A stretch of 64,000 nucleotides of DNA from Leptidea sinapis (lineage: Eukaryota; Arthropoda; Insecta; Lepidoptera; Pieridae), in the NCBI RefSeq assembly GCF_905404315.1, contig NC_066281.1:12118001-12182000 (forward strand), given 5' to 3'. This document shows positions 1-11,752 of the stretch, piece by piece. The translations under genes and the position numbers were made by a program. The notes below the pieces were generated by a model. The model had not been told where the DNA came from. It did not search any database and was given only the letters and a program-made list of their open reading frames with translations. Numbering within the stretch: position 1 is the stretch's first letter; each line of letters begins with the position of its first letter.

Positions 1-597
1 ACAACACGCCTATTATTTTATTATACGCATAGATATTTATGACCATAAGTATTCATATGAATCACAATAAAGAGAAAAGTATATTGCAGACGTGAACATT
101 TCAGCTATCTTCAATATATCTTATAGAACAAGTTTCAAACTCATCAGAGGGTTTGGAAGCACGTTCCCTGGTTTACTTGGGAGAAAAGTTGCTTATATCA
201 TTCTAATTTATAACTTTTTCTTCACTGTAACAAATGGTTTGATTATATTGAGGAAAAAATATACTACCAAGTCCCAGGCTGCTTCCGCAACTGACCAATC
301 GCGTTCTCTGAATCAAAAACTTCACTAGAATTTTCGATTTCTTATAGACGAATGCGATTTTAACAGACAATATTTTTAAGGATGGTCAGGACCTACCGGA
401 TATAAAAGATAACCCTATACCATATAGGTATTAAAACTGGCTTATATGCAGTTTTGTCTAATTTTATCCTACACTAGACTTTTCGATTACTTATAGAGAA
501 ATGAGTTTCAAATTTCAATATCTTCAAGGATGGTCATAGTCCCACCCGGATATAAAAGAGTTAATATGCCCATAAAGCTTAAGACTTGCTTTAATTT

Positions 598-827
598 TAT
601 GGAATAGGAGGACAAACGAGCGATACTAGGCGAGGCTTTAATGGAAGTGGAAGGGAAGTGTTGTCGAAGAGCGGTGATACGACAAATGGGGTTTTTTTAG
701 TGGTAAACGCGCAAACTTGAGTATTCTGGGGGTTAAATTGGACAAGGTTCAATTTACCCCATTCCGCGACCTTCTCGAGAGAGGACTCGATAGAAGACAC
801 AAGTTTCTCCCGGCACTGGTCGACGAT
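598..827 (-). mobile_element. CR1/Jockey-group LINE fragment with internal deletion (also at 5615-5844)
   Basis: On the minus strand this holds the family's 3' tail (tgtcctcctattccataaaa) fused directly to an internal RT piece that reads IVDQCREKLVSSIESSLEKV and continues VAEWGKLNLVQFNPQ. The nearly complete copy at 58.5-61 kb has the same peptide (59123-59605), but there several hundred bases separate it from the tail. The join has only a base or two of shared sequence and no GT-AG borders, so it looks like a deletion rather than a splicing product. The 5' side stops at about 827. An exact second copy lies at 5615-5844 in the duplicated segment. This is a dead fragment. Confidence 0.75.
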
Positions 828-1066
828 TGAATTATAATTATTGATTAGCTTGAATGCAATTTTGTATAACAAAATATCCTAGACTAGACTTTTCGATTAC
901 TTATAGAGAAATGAGGTTTAAAGGTCATAGTGGGAATTCCTCTTCTTCATTCTTGAAAATGGTCATAGTCCCACTCGGATATATGAGATTTAATAAGTCA
1001 TAACTCGCTTACAAACAATTTTGTTATGAATTATCATTTCCCTTAGGAACTACAAAACCAGTTTAT

Positions 1067-1296
1067 CAGTGGGAGACTAGATTATGGGTTCCACAACGGT
1101 GCCTATTTCAAGCAGAAATGTGTAAGCATTACTGTGTTTCGGTCTGAAAGGCGCCGTAGCTAGTGAAATTACTGGGTAAATGAGACTTAACATCTTATCA
1201 AGGTAACAAGGTTTTTCAAGAATCCTGAGCGGCACTGCATTATATGCGTATTAATTACCATGAGCTGAACGTCCTGCTCGTCTCGTCCACTTTTTT
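1067..1296 (+). repeat. HP repeat (two-hairpin ~300-bp family), shortened copy; also 6084-6313
   Basis: It starts with the family head 'cagtgggag' and contains the conserved blocks 'gcgccgtagctagtgaaatt' and 'ctgagcggcactgcatt'. It ends at 'cgtcctgctcgtctcgtcc' followed by a T/A-rich run. The left arm of the large hairpin is deleted here. The second copy is the segmental duplicate. Confidence 0.8.
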
Positions 1297-1827
1297 TTAT
1301 TTAAAAAAACGTTGTTAGCGTAGACAAAAAGTATGAGTACACGAAGTTCCTAGTATGAGGTACTCTTATGTATAGTTCAACGTCTGTCATTTACACCCGA
1401 GGCGACGCGACAGGTCGGGGTAAAGACTCGAATTATGATGGGGGATCTCGTTTCACTCTGACCCTATGTAGATTCAGATTGTTGTACAAAACAAACACAG
1501 ACAGTTGTATAATCTACATAAAGCGCTGGACTTACAGGTGAGGATTCACATGCAAATAAGATGGGGAATAAAGGAAATTATTTGTATGAATATATTCAAG
1601 ATTTTCAAAAATTGCACGAAAGCTACAACTTAAACTCCAGTTTCTACATAAATTGTACCGTACACATACACTGCCTAGTTGTTTTAAAACTTATACTTAT
1701 TTTATTTAAACTTTACATAATTTAACATTTAGTAATAAGAACCTTGTAAATTAGCATAATTATAAATGTAATAATACCACCGGTGAATCTAAATAAATAA
1801 ATAAACTCTTGTTAAGTATCGAAGGCC

Positions 1828-2607
1828 GAGATCTATAGAAGGTACTAAGACTTTGCTAAGACTTTATTTACGTAAAACTTTGCTGGGTGTGAGCTTAGCA
1901 AGATCTTTGATATCGTTTTTATAGTCAAATGACAGCTGTAATTATGCTGGGGTTAAGCTAAGACAATCCAATGCTACTAAAGTCAAGTTCACATTTTCTC
2001 ATTCTCAGCTGAGTTTTCTTCTTCTCAATCGGTCACTCTTATCAGAGTGGTCGTGGTTGCTAAATTGATGGAACATTAGTCACCGTTGGTCTCCTTAGTT
2101 TAGGGTAGCACTGCCTCCCTCGCGATGCTCCTCCACTTTTGACAAATTGTAGCGGGAGCACTCCCCCACAGGTGTCTGGGTTACTTCTTTGACAAGATCC
2201 ATCCATCACGTGGGTGAACGTCCTCTCGTTCTTTTCCCCTCCACCTGGCCCTGCACTATCGACCCCTCAATCGATCCTTAATTTCTGGAGATGTGACCAA
2301 AGAACTTCAGGATTCGTAGATGCACAGTCGACGATAGCCTTTGTTTTATCTTCAGTTCTTTTAAGATGGAATTGTTGGTTCGGAAAGCCGTCCAAGGGAT
2401 CTTTAGGATTCTCCAACACCACGTCTCTAAGGCATCAATTTTGCGGCGGCCCTGCAGTCTAGGGCACCAGGTTTTAGCTCCGTAGAGGAATATTGGAAAC
2501 ACAAGACACCTCATACGTCGAAACTTGGTTGTTTTGGTGGCTCAGCTGAGTTTTATGTAAGTAAAATCTGAGCAGTCTAAGAACGCTTTACAGATCTCGG
2601 TCTGAGA
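1828..2607. mobile_element. Foldback MITE interrupted by an RTE LINE (also 6845-7624)
   Basis: The outer parts are inverted relative to each other: 'ccgagatct' near 1828 mirrors 'agatctcgg' near 2600, and 'tttacgtaaaactttgct' mirrors 'agctgagttttatgtaa'. A related element without the insertion lies at about 55783-55980. Subtracting the 523-bp LINE and one copy of its target duplication leaves an element of roughly 240-260 bp. The superfamily was not determined because its own target duplication is unclear. Confidence 0.6.
2018..2540 (-). mobile_element. 5'-truncated RTE-group LINE with 14-bp target-site duplication (also 7035-7557)
   Basis: Minus-strand translation reads FPIFLYGAKTWCPRLQ, then RRKIDALETWCWRILKIPWT, then RTNNSILKELKIKQRLSSTV. 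It continues in the same sense through RLVVQGKVEGKRTRG-like and SKVEEHREGGSATL-like sequence. This is the C-terminal end of an RTE-type reverse transcriptase as seen in many lepidopteran genomes. The insert is flanked by a perfect 14-bp direct repeat, CTCAGCTGAGTTTT, at 2004-2017 and 2541-2554. It is a 5'-truncated insertion and inactive. Confidence 0.8.
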
Positions 2608-2850
2608 CTCAATAATCAAATTAGAATATTATATTATTGTACAGTGAAGTAGATTTTATCGCAGTTCGTAGATTCTATTAAGATTAAAAAGCTATAAGAA
2701 AGTTTATTTATTAAGAATTTTTAAATGGTTAAAACTCAAGTAATTAGACTGCATTTTTACATATTTCTCTACATTTTTTGATATTATTATAATGTTTTAA
2801 TAAACAATTATTTTAAAAGAAATGAAATTATTTAATCATGCTGCGGTTTA

Positions 2851-2921
2851 TCCCTACTAATATTATAAATATGAATGTATGTATGTTTGTTTGTTACGCT
2901 TTTACGCCGGAGCTACTGAAC
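2851..2921 (+). mobile_element. Truncated Helitron 5' end
   Basis: It starts TCCCTACTAATATTATAAAT, the 5' terminus of a common short lepidopteran Helitron, and runs to '...gccggagctactgaac' before breaking off at the duplication junction. Confidence 0.8.
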
Positions 2922-3005
2922 TTAATTATTATAAATGCACAATAAATACCGATTTGTAAGAAATGGCAATTAAAAACATAGTCACACTCGTTACTCATGA
3001 CTTTA

Positions 3006-3316
3006 GCAGTGGGAGGCTATGCACAAGACGCCGGCTAGATTATGGGTACCACAACGACGCCTATTTCTGCTGAAGCAGTAATGTGTAAACATTATAGTGT
3101 TTCGGTCTGAATGGCGCCGTAGCTAGTGAAATTACTGGGCAAATGAGACTTAACATGTTATGTCTCAAGGTGACGAGCGCAATTGTAGTGCCGCTTAGAG
3201 TTGTTAGGTTTTTTTCGTAGTGCTGAGCGGTACTGCATTGTATCTATCGGACAGGGCGTATCAATTACAATCAGCTGAACGTCCTGCTCGCCTCGTCCCT
3301 TATTGTTATTAAATAA
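3006..3316 (+). repeat. HP repeat, near full length
   Basis: Full HP layout: head 'cagtgggaggct', the block around 'ggtaccacaacg', the small hairpin region, 'gcgccgtagctagtgaaatt', the large-hairpin region, and tail 'cgtcctgctcgcctcgtccc'. The right arm of the large hairpin is degraded here. Confidence 0.85.
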
Positions 3317-3779
3317 ACTTCTGAGCGCAGCAAAATCGTGAGTTATTTGTTAGTTCATTCGAAAAGGGCAAGACACGACCGATAACCAAGGTTAAGAGCA
3401 GTACACGATTAAAGGTAATTAGTTTTGGTGAATGTAAATAAGTAGTTATGGTTCTAATTGTTCACGGTTAACATGTCACTTGATTCACAGGGCTCAGTTC
3501 AATAATGCTTAGTCTACATAACACCGAGGTTAACTTAATATTAGGGTCATCCCTTCAGGCTTCAAGTATCCCTTTTATGAATAGCTATTTATAATCCACT
3601 ATGACGCTACCTGTTGGACGACGCACATAACTACTACTAAAGAATAATTGAGAGCAAAATTTATAGAAATAAACATCTTGACTGTTGCCTCTCAATAGAG
3701 TCTTGATAATGTTATCTGTACATAGGCACATATGTAAATTTGCTGTAAACTGTCATTACCTGTTAACACCAGGAACAAA

Positions 3780-4125
3780 CATAAACTTATAATGCCTACT
3801 ACTCGGCTATGCCGAATTCGTACGTCTTTTGTGGGGCGTTGTATATGCTCTTACGACAAGATGTATTACGAAATTCAAAAGAACTGTTAAAAAACGTTTG
3901 TGTGGTAAAGGTTACTATAACATAAATGACTTTCGTAATGATACCACTGATTGGGAATAGAGCGACCGCCCACAGGCTTTAAAATAATAAAGTTTTTGTA
4001 CGATTTTAAAGAAGCTAGCTGAATTTGTTGCGCCCGTACTTCTCAGGTTGAGGCTTACCTTTTGGAATATTTGACTTTCAGTGATTTTATATTCTATTTT
4101 GAATAAAAAGATTTGAATTTGAACT
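3780..4125 (+). mobile_element. CR1/Zenon-type LINE 3' end
   Basis: The plus strand encodes FKRTVKKRLCGKGYYNINDF and then NDTTDWE and a stop. A 3' UTR follows, ending 'ttgaataaaaagatttgaat' with TTTGAA units. Two further copies lie at 27937-28280 (+) and 47158-47445 (-). This is the 3' part of a 5'-truncated non-LTR element. Confidence 0.7.
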
Positions 4126-4472
4126 GTTTATTTATCTCTGATTACAAGAAGTTCATGTAGGCTTTTTTCCCCCCAAGAAATAAATATGATTCCTGAAAGG
4201 GTTGGATATTGTTTTGCGTTTGCTGATCACCAACTGTCAATCTAAGCGAACAGATGCCATGTAGTAAAAATAAAGTTCATTTGCAACTGAACTTTTCTGT
4301 TCAACACCTTCATTTTTTTTTCATTTATTTCAGACACAAAATTATATTGCGACATATCTATTCTGCCAAACTGCGCAGAAGTTTCTCGGCAGCTCGGAGG
4401 GTCTGCAGCTACGACGTAAGTCGGTGTGTGGCCCTTAAATTTTTTTCACCCATCTATCGCATGTCACACTAA

Positions 4473-4782
4473 CGCCTGTTCCCAATACACTATCTACAGA
4501 TAGAGATAAATTACTACCATCTACTGTTAATAATTTGCTGTCAATAATCTGAAGCTGTCCCAATATACCCGATAAGTCATTCTTATCGCCTTATATTGGG
4601 ACGCGTGAATTGCAATTTACATACAAACTTTTTGTCGCCGGTAAGCTATGCGTCGTCCCATTGACAGACGGCGTGCACGGATAAGGTGAGTTACCGTCGA
4701 TAAGTTTATTGAGACAGAAAAGTCAACGGTAGTTACGATACTTATCTCAAGTAAGAGATAGACTGGATATTAGGAACGGCCG
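4473..4782 (-). mobile_element. PIF/Harbinger-like MITE, second copy
   Basis: The ends CGCCTGTTCCCAATA and TATTAGGAACGGCCG are inverted copies of each other. The interior matches the better preserved element at 13181-13495 in opposite orientation. It keeps the internal palindrome GTCCCAATATA ... TATATTGGGAC (4557-4602) with an inner 'cgataag/cttatcg' stem. Confidence 0.7.
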
Positions 4783-4897
4783 TATATCAGCAGCGGTACT
4801 TCACGGCCGATTGTAGTGTGAAGTAGCGTCTATACTTTCAACTGCTGTCTTCAAGTCAGTTTGACCACGCGGTCCACTTTTAAGCTCTGATTCCCGA

Positions 4898-4913
4898 GAG
4901 AGAGAGAGAGTAG
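4898..4913 (+). repeat. Short (GA)n microsatellite
   Basis: An uninterrupted run of GA units. It is a trivial simple repeat. Confidence 0.8.
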
Positions 4914-5017
4914 GTTCGAACCCCACATGTGACAAAGGTTTTTTATGTTACATTCACTTGCGTAGTGGTTTTTATAAAACCACATAATTGATTTTGAAAA
5001 TCATTTAACGTCCAGAC

Positions 5018-7938
5018 ACAACACGCCTATTATTTTATTATACGCATAGATATTTATGACCATAAGTATTCATATGAATCACAATAAAGAGAAAAGTATA
5101 TTGCAGACGTGAACATTTCAGCTATCTTCAATATATCTTATAGAACAAGTTTCAAACTCATCAGAGGGTTTGGAAGCACGTTCCCTGGTTTACTTGGGAG
5201 AAAAGTTGCTTATATCATTCTAATTTATAACTTTTTCTTCACTGTAACAAATGGTTTGATTATATTGAGGAAAAAATATACTACCAAGTCCCAGGCTGCT
5301 TCCGCAACTGACCAATCGCGTTCTCTGAATCAAAAACTTCACTAGAATTTTCGATTTCTTATAGACGAATGCGATTTTAACAGACAATATTTTTAAGGAT
5401 GGTCAGGACCTACCGGATATAAAAGATAACCCTATACCATATAGGTATTAAAACTGGCTTATATGCAGTTTTGTCTAATTTTATCCTACACTAGACTTTT
5501 CGATTACTTATAGAGAAATGAGTTTCAAATTTCAATATCTTCAAGGATGGTCATAGTCCCACCCGGATATAAAAGAGTTAATATGCCCATAAAGCTTAAG
5601 ACTTGCTTTAATTTTATGGAATAGGAGGACAAACGAGCGATACTAGGCGAGGCTTTAATGGAAGTGGAAGGGAAGTGTTGTCGAAGAGCGGTGATACGAC
5701 AAATGGGGTTTTTTTAGTGGTAAACGCGCAAACTTGAGTATTCTGGGGGTTAAATTGGACAAGGTTCAATTTACCCCATTCCGCGACCTTCTCGAGAGAG
5801 GACTCGATAGAAGACACAAGTTTCTCCCGGCACTGGTCGACGATTGAATTATAATTATTGATTAGCTTGAATGCAATTTTGTATAACAAAATATCCTAGA
5901 CTAGACTTTTCGATTACTTATAGAGAAATGAGGTTTAAAGGTCATAGTGGGAATTCCTCTTCTTCATTCTTGAAAATGGTCATAGTCCCACTCGGATATA
6001 TGAGATTTAATAAGTCATAACTCGCTTACAAACAATTTTGTTATGAATTATCATTTCCCTTAGGAACTACAAAACCAGTTTATCAGTGGGAGACTAGATT
6101 ATGGGTTCCACAACGGTGCCTATTTCAAGCAGAAATGTGTAAGCATTACTGTGTTTCGGTCTGAAAGGCGCCGTAGCTAGTGAAATTACTGGGTAAATGA
6201 GACTTAACATCTTATCAAGGTAACAAGGTTTTTCAAGAATCCTGAGCGGCACTGCATTATATGCGTATTAATTACCATGAGCTGAACGTCCTGCTCGTCT
6301 CGTCCACTTTTTTTTATTTAAAAAAACGTTGTTAGCGTAGACAAAAAGTATGAGTACACGAAGTTCCTAGTATGAGGTACTCTTATGTATAGTTCAACGT
6401 CTGTCATTTACACCCGAGGCGACGCGACAGGTCGGGGTAAAGACTCGAATTATGATGGGGGATCTCGTTTCACTCTGACCCTATGTAGATTCAGATTGTT
6501 GTACAAAACAAACACAGACAGTTGTATAATCTACATAAAGCGCTGGACTTACAGGTGAGGATTCACATGCAAATAAGATGGGGAATAAAGGAAATTATTT
6601 GTATGAATATATTCAAGATTTTCAAAAATTGCACGAAAGCTACAACTTAAACTCCAGTTTCTACATAAATTGTACCGTACACATACACTGCCTAGTTGTT
6701 TTAAAACTTATACTTATTTTATTTAAACTTTACATAATTTAACATTTAGTAATAAGAACCTTGTAAATTAGCATAATTATAAATGTAATAATACCACCGG
6801 TGAATCTAAATAAATAAATAAACTCTTGTTAAGTATCGAAGGCCGAGATCTATAGAAGGTACTAAGACTTTGCTAAGACTTTATTTACGTAAAACTTTGC
6901 TGGGTGTGAGCTTAGCAAGATCTTTGATATCGTTTTTATAGTCAAATGACAGCTGTAATTATGCTGGGGTTAAGCTAAGACAATCCAATGCTACTAAAGT
7001 CAAGTTCACATTTTCTCATTCTCAGCTGAGTTTTCTTCTTCTCAATCGGTCACTCTTATCAGAGTGGTCGTGGTTGCTAAATTGATGGAACATTAGTCAC
7101 CGTTGGTCTCCTTAGTTTAGGGTAGCACTGCCTCCCTCGCGATGCTCCTCCACTTTTGACAAATTGTAGCGGGAGCACTCCCCCACAGGTGTCTGGGTTA
7201 CTTCTTTGACAAGATCCATCCATCACGTGGGTGAACGTCCTCTCGTTCTTTTCCCCTCCACCTGGCCCTGCACTATCGACCCCTCAATCGATCCTTAATT
7301 TCTGGAGATGTGACCAAAGAACTTCAGGATTCGTAGATGCACAGTCGACGATAGCCTTTGTTTTATCTTCAGTTCTTTTAAGATGGAATTGTTGGTTCGG
7401 AAAGCCGTCCAAGGGATCTTTAGGATTCTCCAACACCACGTCTCTAAGGCATCAATTTTGCGGCGGCCCTGCAGTCTAGGGCACCAGGTTTTAGCTCCGT
7501 AGAGGAATATTGGAAACACAAGACACCTCATACGTCGAAACTTGGTTGTTTTGGTGGCTCAGCTGAGTTTTATGTAAGTAAAATCTGAGCAGTCTAAGAA
7601 CGCTTTACAGATCTCGGTCTGAGACTCAATAATCAAATTAGAATATTATATTATTGTACAGTGAAGTAGATTTTATCGCAGTTCGTAGATTCTATTAAGA
7701 TTAAAAAGCTATAAGAAAGTTTATTTATTAAGAATTTTTAAATGGTTAAAACTCAAGTAATTAGACTGCATTTTTACATATTTCTCTACATTTTTTGATA
7801 TTATTATAATGTTTTAATAAACAATTATTTTAAAAGAAATGAAATTATTTAATCATGCTGCGGTTTATCCCTACTAATATTATAAATATGAATGTATGTA
7901 TGTTTGTTTGTTACGCTTTTACGCCGGAGCTACTGAAC
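5018..7938. repeat. Right copy of the duplicated segment
   Basis: Same sequence as 1-2921 at an offset of 5,017 bp. The right copy runs on into the rest of the Helitron (to about 8215), so it holds the ancestral right-hand junction, whereas the left copy has the novel join at 2921/2922. If this is a simple tandem duplication the unit is 2922-7938, and the DNA just left of the window should repeat 2922-5017. A misjoined pair of overlapping contigs or haplotypes would look the same from here. Confidence 0.95.
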
Positions 7939-8215
7939 CGATTTTGATGAAATTTGGTACAGCGATAGACTAGAGCTTGGGAAAGGACATAGACATTTTA
8001 TCCCGGAAAAATCCACGGTTCCATGAGCTATAACTATTATTATTATAATATAATAGTAGGTTTGTTTTGCCATAGAAATCTTCCTCGAAATAAGATTCAT
8101 ATGAAATATATAAACTGGAACTGGAATAGGACATGAGATAATCTTCAATTCCAAACTTGCTTATTATTTTTAAAAACTCTTTATCTACGCAGACGAAGTC
8201 GCGGGCATCAGCTAA
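7868..8215 (+). mobile_element. Short Helitron, complete ends
   Basis: It begins TCCCTACTAATATTATAAAT after A/T-rich DNA and carries 'accgattttgatgaaatttg' and the 'agactagagcttgggaaag' block. It ends 'gacgaagtcgcgggcatcag' followed by CTAA. The TC start, CTRR end and a GC-rich block just before the 3' end fit non-autonomous Helitrons (Lep1-like). It has no coding capacity. The ~1.2 kb to its right, up to HP-like and LINE sequences near 9.8 kb, shows no recognisable gene. Confidence 0.75.
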
Positions 8216-8925
8216 AATATGTATAAAACGATGCAGATTTTTTTCAGAATTAAGTACAGTAGATCTTGGGAATGAGTGACACTGATCATGGCCACATACT
8301 CTAGGAAATACCTATTACTAATGAGCATAGCCTGGGTGTCTCAATGTCTCATTTTTTTATTATTTCTATTGTTTTTCTTTGTTTATGTTTGGCTTTGTCT
8401 CCTTTGCTATTTAGTTCAGTCATGTTTTTACAAGTAAAATTTTTCTACTTGAATTGGATATTTTTAGAATAATAGTTATTTAATATTAAAATATTTTAAG
8501 CTTAGAATAAGTGAACTCGCTATTCCTCACATAAACACTTAAGTTATACTTAAGATACAATAATTAAGAAAAATAAGATAAACAACAAATTTTTTAATGT
8601 GTCTGACTTCGTAACATGTAGATACGACTCGAATCTATATATGACGCTCAGAGTCAGACATCTTGAAAGGGTGTTTTGATGCTCTGTAGTGGAAACAACG
8701 AGGGAAGACGTAACCCTCGTATCAGAACCCTCCAAGTGAAATCAATGCAAAAGCAATCTATGATTATTTTTCTTCAAAACGAGTAGGACTCGCATATGAA
8801 GAAACACGTAAAATTTTTAGTATTAACGGTCTAACTAACTAACGGTAATATTGTTTTACTTTTTAAATAATCAAATCACTTTCTTAGATAATTTATACGT
8901 CTAAATGTATAAATATAGAGCCTGC

Positions 8926-9215
8926 TAGACAACCAATGAAAACACGCCAGGTTTATTACTTTAGTGTGCGTGACAAGTTACGTCTTACACTCGCGATTTG
9001 TGTATCACGTTGTGTTAGTGCATTGCTCAAAATAGAGGTTAGCTCTAAACAAAGTTTTTATCGACGTTTTCACAGCTGTCATAGTCTATCTAGACGTGGA
9101 ACTAACTTCATAAGTTATACGTTTTACCAATTACCATCGTTACGGAAAATGTTGAGCTTTTCTGAGAAGAAGTGGCAAGAAACTTACAGCCTCATCGTTT
9201 TATAAATTATAATAA
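8926..9215 (-). repeat. Possible LINE 3'-end relic
   Basis: The block 'tgagaagaagtggcaagaaa' resembles the block 'gagaagaagtagcaagaaac' of the LINE 3' ends at 20587-20765 and 42203-42357, but the rest has diverged. An 89-codon open frame crosses it and shows no known domain. This is a weak assignment. Confidence 0.35.
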
Positions 9216-9812
9216 TAATAAGTAAGTACAATCTGTGTAAAGTAATGGAATAAAAGTGCTAAATTATACTAACCACATATTCATACGATTTCCTGTAGAA
9301 AGAAAATACATAGAGATATAGACGCATTGTCATCTGACAGGTTAATCTAATGACAGTTGTCTCTTGCGCCGCATAATATAACCAAAATTGTCACCAAGCA
9401 ACACAGTTCGCAAGCAAATCGCAATATAGGCATAATATACGTTTAATATAATAATAAGTAGAGACTTCGTAAGTGATCAAAGACCTAATCGCCTCGCATA
9501 AATCCTTTTCCTACTCACGCCGAGATGAAGTAACACGCACCTTACCACCAGGAGTTCCTAGAAGATTAGCGGGGGCCCCAGCTGCAAACCATCGCGCCTC
9601 GGAAACTCAGATATGTCGGCCTATAATTATGTAGCCATAACTGATTTTGCAATTTTAATAATATGTTTTCCTACGCACGCGCTGATACAGGCGCCGAAGC
9701 TAGATATATTTTGCCGAGACTCTCGGTCACTTTAGTTGCTAATATAACATTGAAACCTATTTCTAACAAGGGGCCCGCGACGACGTACTAATGGACGTCA
9801 TCAAAAGGGAAA

Positions 9813-10204
9813 GCGAAATTGGCTTCGAAGAGGCTGAGTGTCATAAATAGAGCACGGCCATACCTCAAGAACCTCAAGGGGTCTGGCGCACCCCAGTATC
9901 ATCAACTCGATCCATTTGACCGCGTGCAATGCAGAGCTGCTGGAATTGTCGGGGACCCAGTGCTCTGTGAACGACTAGATCACTTGGCGTTCAGAGAGGT
10001 CACTTAATTATGTGTCTTCTACCGGATTTATCACGAGGAGTGCTCCGAAGAGCTGTTTGACTTGATTCCTGCCACCGAATTCCACCTTCACACGACACGC
10101 CAGAAATTAGGATATCATTCCCACCACCTGGTTGTGTGGCGTTCCTCCACAGTATGGTTTTCAAGAAACTTTCTTCCACGTACAACCAAACTAGAACGAT
10201 ACGA
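9813..10204 (+). mobile_element. CR1/Jockey-group LINE C-terminal fragment
   Basis: Plus-strand coding remnants include LSVINRARPY, then GAPQYHQLDPFDRVQCRAAG and DPVLCERLDHLAFR, then after frame breaks EECSEELFDLIPATEFHLH and VWRSSTVWFSRNFLPRTT. This is the C-terminal end of the same LINE family as the copy at 58.5-61 kb. It is broken by a stop after 'FREVT' and by a frameshift. Confidence 0.8.
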
Positions 10205-10286
10205 CATTTTCTTTGTACAGTTTATAATTTGATACGATTTTATTATATATATAGATTTACTGTTTATTTTCTAATTATTTTTTTAC

Positions 10287-10552
10287 TAGTAGGAGGCTCC
10301 TTTGCACAGAATGCCGGTTAGATTATGGGTACCACAACGGTGCCTATTTCTGCCGTGAAGCAGTAATGTGTAAGCATTACTGTGTTTCGTTGTGAAGGGC
10401 GCCGTACCTAGTGAAATTACTGGGCAAATGAGACTTAACATCTTAGTCTCAAGGTGACAAGCGCAGTTGTAGTGCCGCTCATAATTTTGGGTCTTTCATG
10501 AATCCTGAGCGGCACTGAACGTCCGGCTCGTTTAGTCTCTTATTTTTATAAA
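10287..10552 (+). repeat. HP repeat
   Basis: Full HP layout. The large hairpin keeps 11 paired bases (AGTGCCGCTCA ... TGAGCGGCACT) and the small hairpin is CAGTAATG-tgtaag-CATTACTG. It ends in an A-run after 'cttatttttat'. Confidence 0.85.
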
Positions 10553-11483
10553 AAAAAGACTCAATAGTATGTATTTTAAAAGGTCATTGTCACACACAAA
10601 CCTGACATTCGCCATTATTGACGTTTCTAACTCGGAAGAATGCGTATATACTCGTATGTACACATATTTAATTAATACTTCTTGCATATCTTATCTAGTA
10701 GGTATAACTACTACTAGCAATAGTATACCAGGAAAGCATCAATATGAAACAGTCTAACATAAATTTCATTATTAAAATCATAATTAAAAATAACTTGAAA
10801 TTGCTCGTTTGAAATTTGACGAACAAGCGAGCATGTTTCAAGTTAGTTAACGTTGAGTAATTCCGAGTTTCAATTTAATTTCCCAAATGTAGGTAGTTGG
10901 AAATATAGGTAACAAGCAGAATTTGTTTGGCATGGCGTTATTAATTTGAATCGTTTATTTAGCGATGCAACATAATATCTTATACTATTGTGACGAATTC
11001 TCACAATCAAGTGACTGGTATATAATAAAACTGCTTTCTTCGTAAAAACATTATAATATTTTAATCACTCTTCTATATTCTTCCACAATTTCTAACAATT
11101 GCATAGCTTAATATTCAACGTCTATCTGCGACAAGACGCTCGATCAGAATGCCTCACTTTTTTCAAAGAATCTAATATATACCTTTCGTTCTTTATAGAC
11201 TACCCACATAACGGCATTTCGAATCGAATAACTTACTAATATCGGTTAAAACATATGAATCAATTACAATTATCGAATAGAGCATTATAAATTAAATATA
11301 CATAATAAAATTAATCTTGATTTAACTGACTAATTTCTAAAACAATAATAAATAATCAGAACTTATTACACTAATGAATGAGCAATTGTTGTAAATATAT
11401 TTCATACGTCTCAGAAAATCCTCTAAGCATTTTGGAGAAATTTACTGCTGGATTTTTTGTGCTGAAAAACCGATCTTTTTTTA
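10553..11483. other. Stretch without recognised genes
   Basis: AT-rich DNA. It holds one imperfect palindrome (about 10793-10845, 'acttgaaattgctcg' against 'cgagcatgtttcaagt'). No conserved coding sequence or classified repeat was seen. Confidence 0.5.
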
Positions 11484-11752
11484 TGGTGCCTGGTGTTGAG
11501 TAATCACCGCCGCCCACATTCTCTTGCAACACCAGAGGAATTACAAGAGCGTTGCCGGCCTTTAAGGAAGGTGTACGCGCTTTTTTTGTAGATACCCATG
11601 TCGTATCGTCCCGGAAACACCGCACAAGGAAGCTCATTCCACAGCTTTGTAGTACGTGGAAGAAAGCTCCTTGAAAACCGCACTGTGGAGGACCGCCACA
11701 CATCCAGATGGTGGGGATGATATACTAACTTGTGGCATGTCGTGCGATCTAG
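11484..11752 (-). mobile_element. CR1/Jockey-group LINE 3' end
   Basis: The minus strand encodes VWRSSTVRFSRSFLPRTTKL and then WNELPCAVFPGRYDMG, the extreme C-terminus of the LINE. A 3' UTR follows with 'gagaatgtgggcggcggtga'. It is truncated at both ends. Confidence 0.8.

Larger units (their letters stand above)
1..2921. repeat. Left copy of a duplicated segment (period 5,017 bp), cut by the window start
   Basis: Every base compared matches 5018-7938, and all translated stretches in the two segments are the same. The match stops inside a Helitron: after the shared 'ctactgaac' the left copy continues 'ttaattattata', while the right copy continues with normal Helitron sequence. Its content is a LINE fragment (598-827), an HP element (1067-1296), a LINE 3' tail around 1690-1805, a MITE carrying an RTE insertion (about 1828-2607) and the start of a Helitron (2851-2921). 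The left edge lies outside the window, so the full length of the repeated unit cannot be seen. Confidence 0.95.

Noticed and set aside
1..5017. Satellite or rDNA array
   Set aside because: Only two copies are visible and the unit is made of ordinary dispersed transposons, so this is a segmental duplication or assembly effect.
8550..8735. 61-codon open frame
   Set aside because: No domain. The frame ends in an AT-rich low-complexity stretch and is likely chance.
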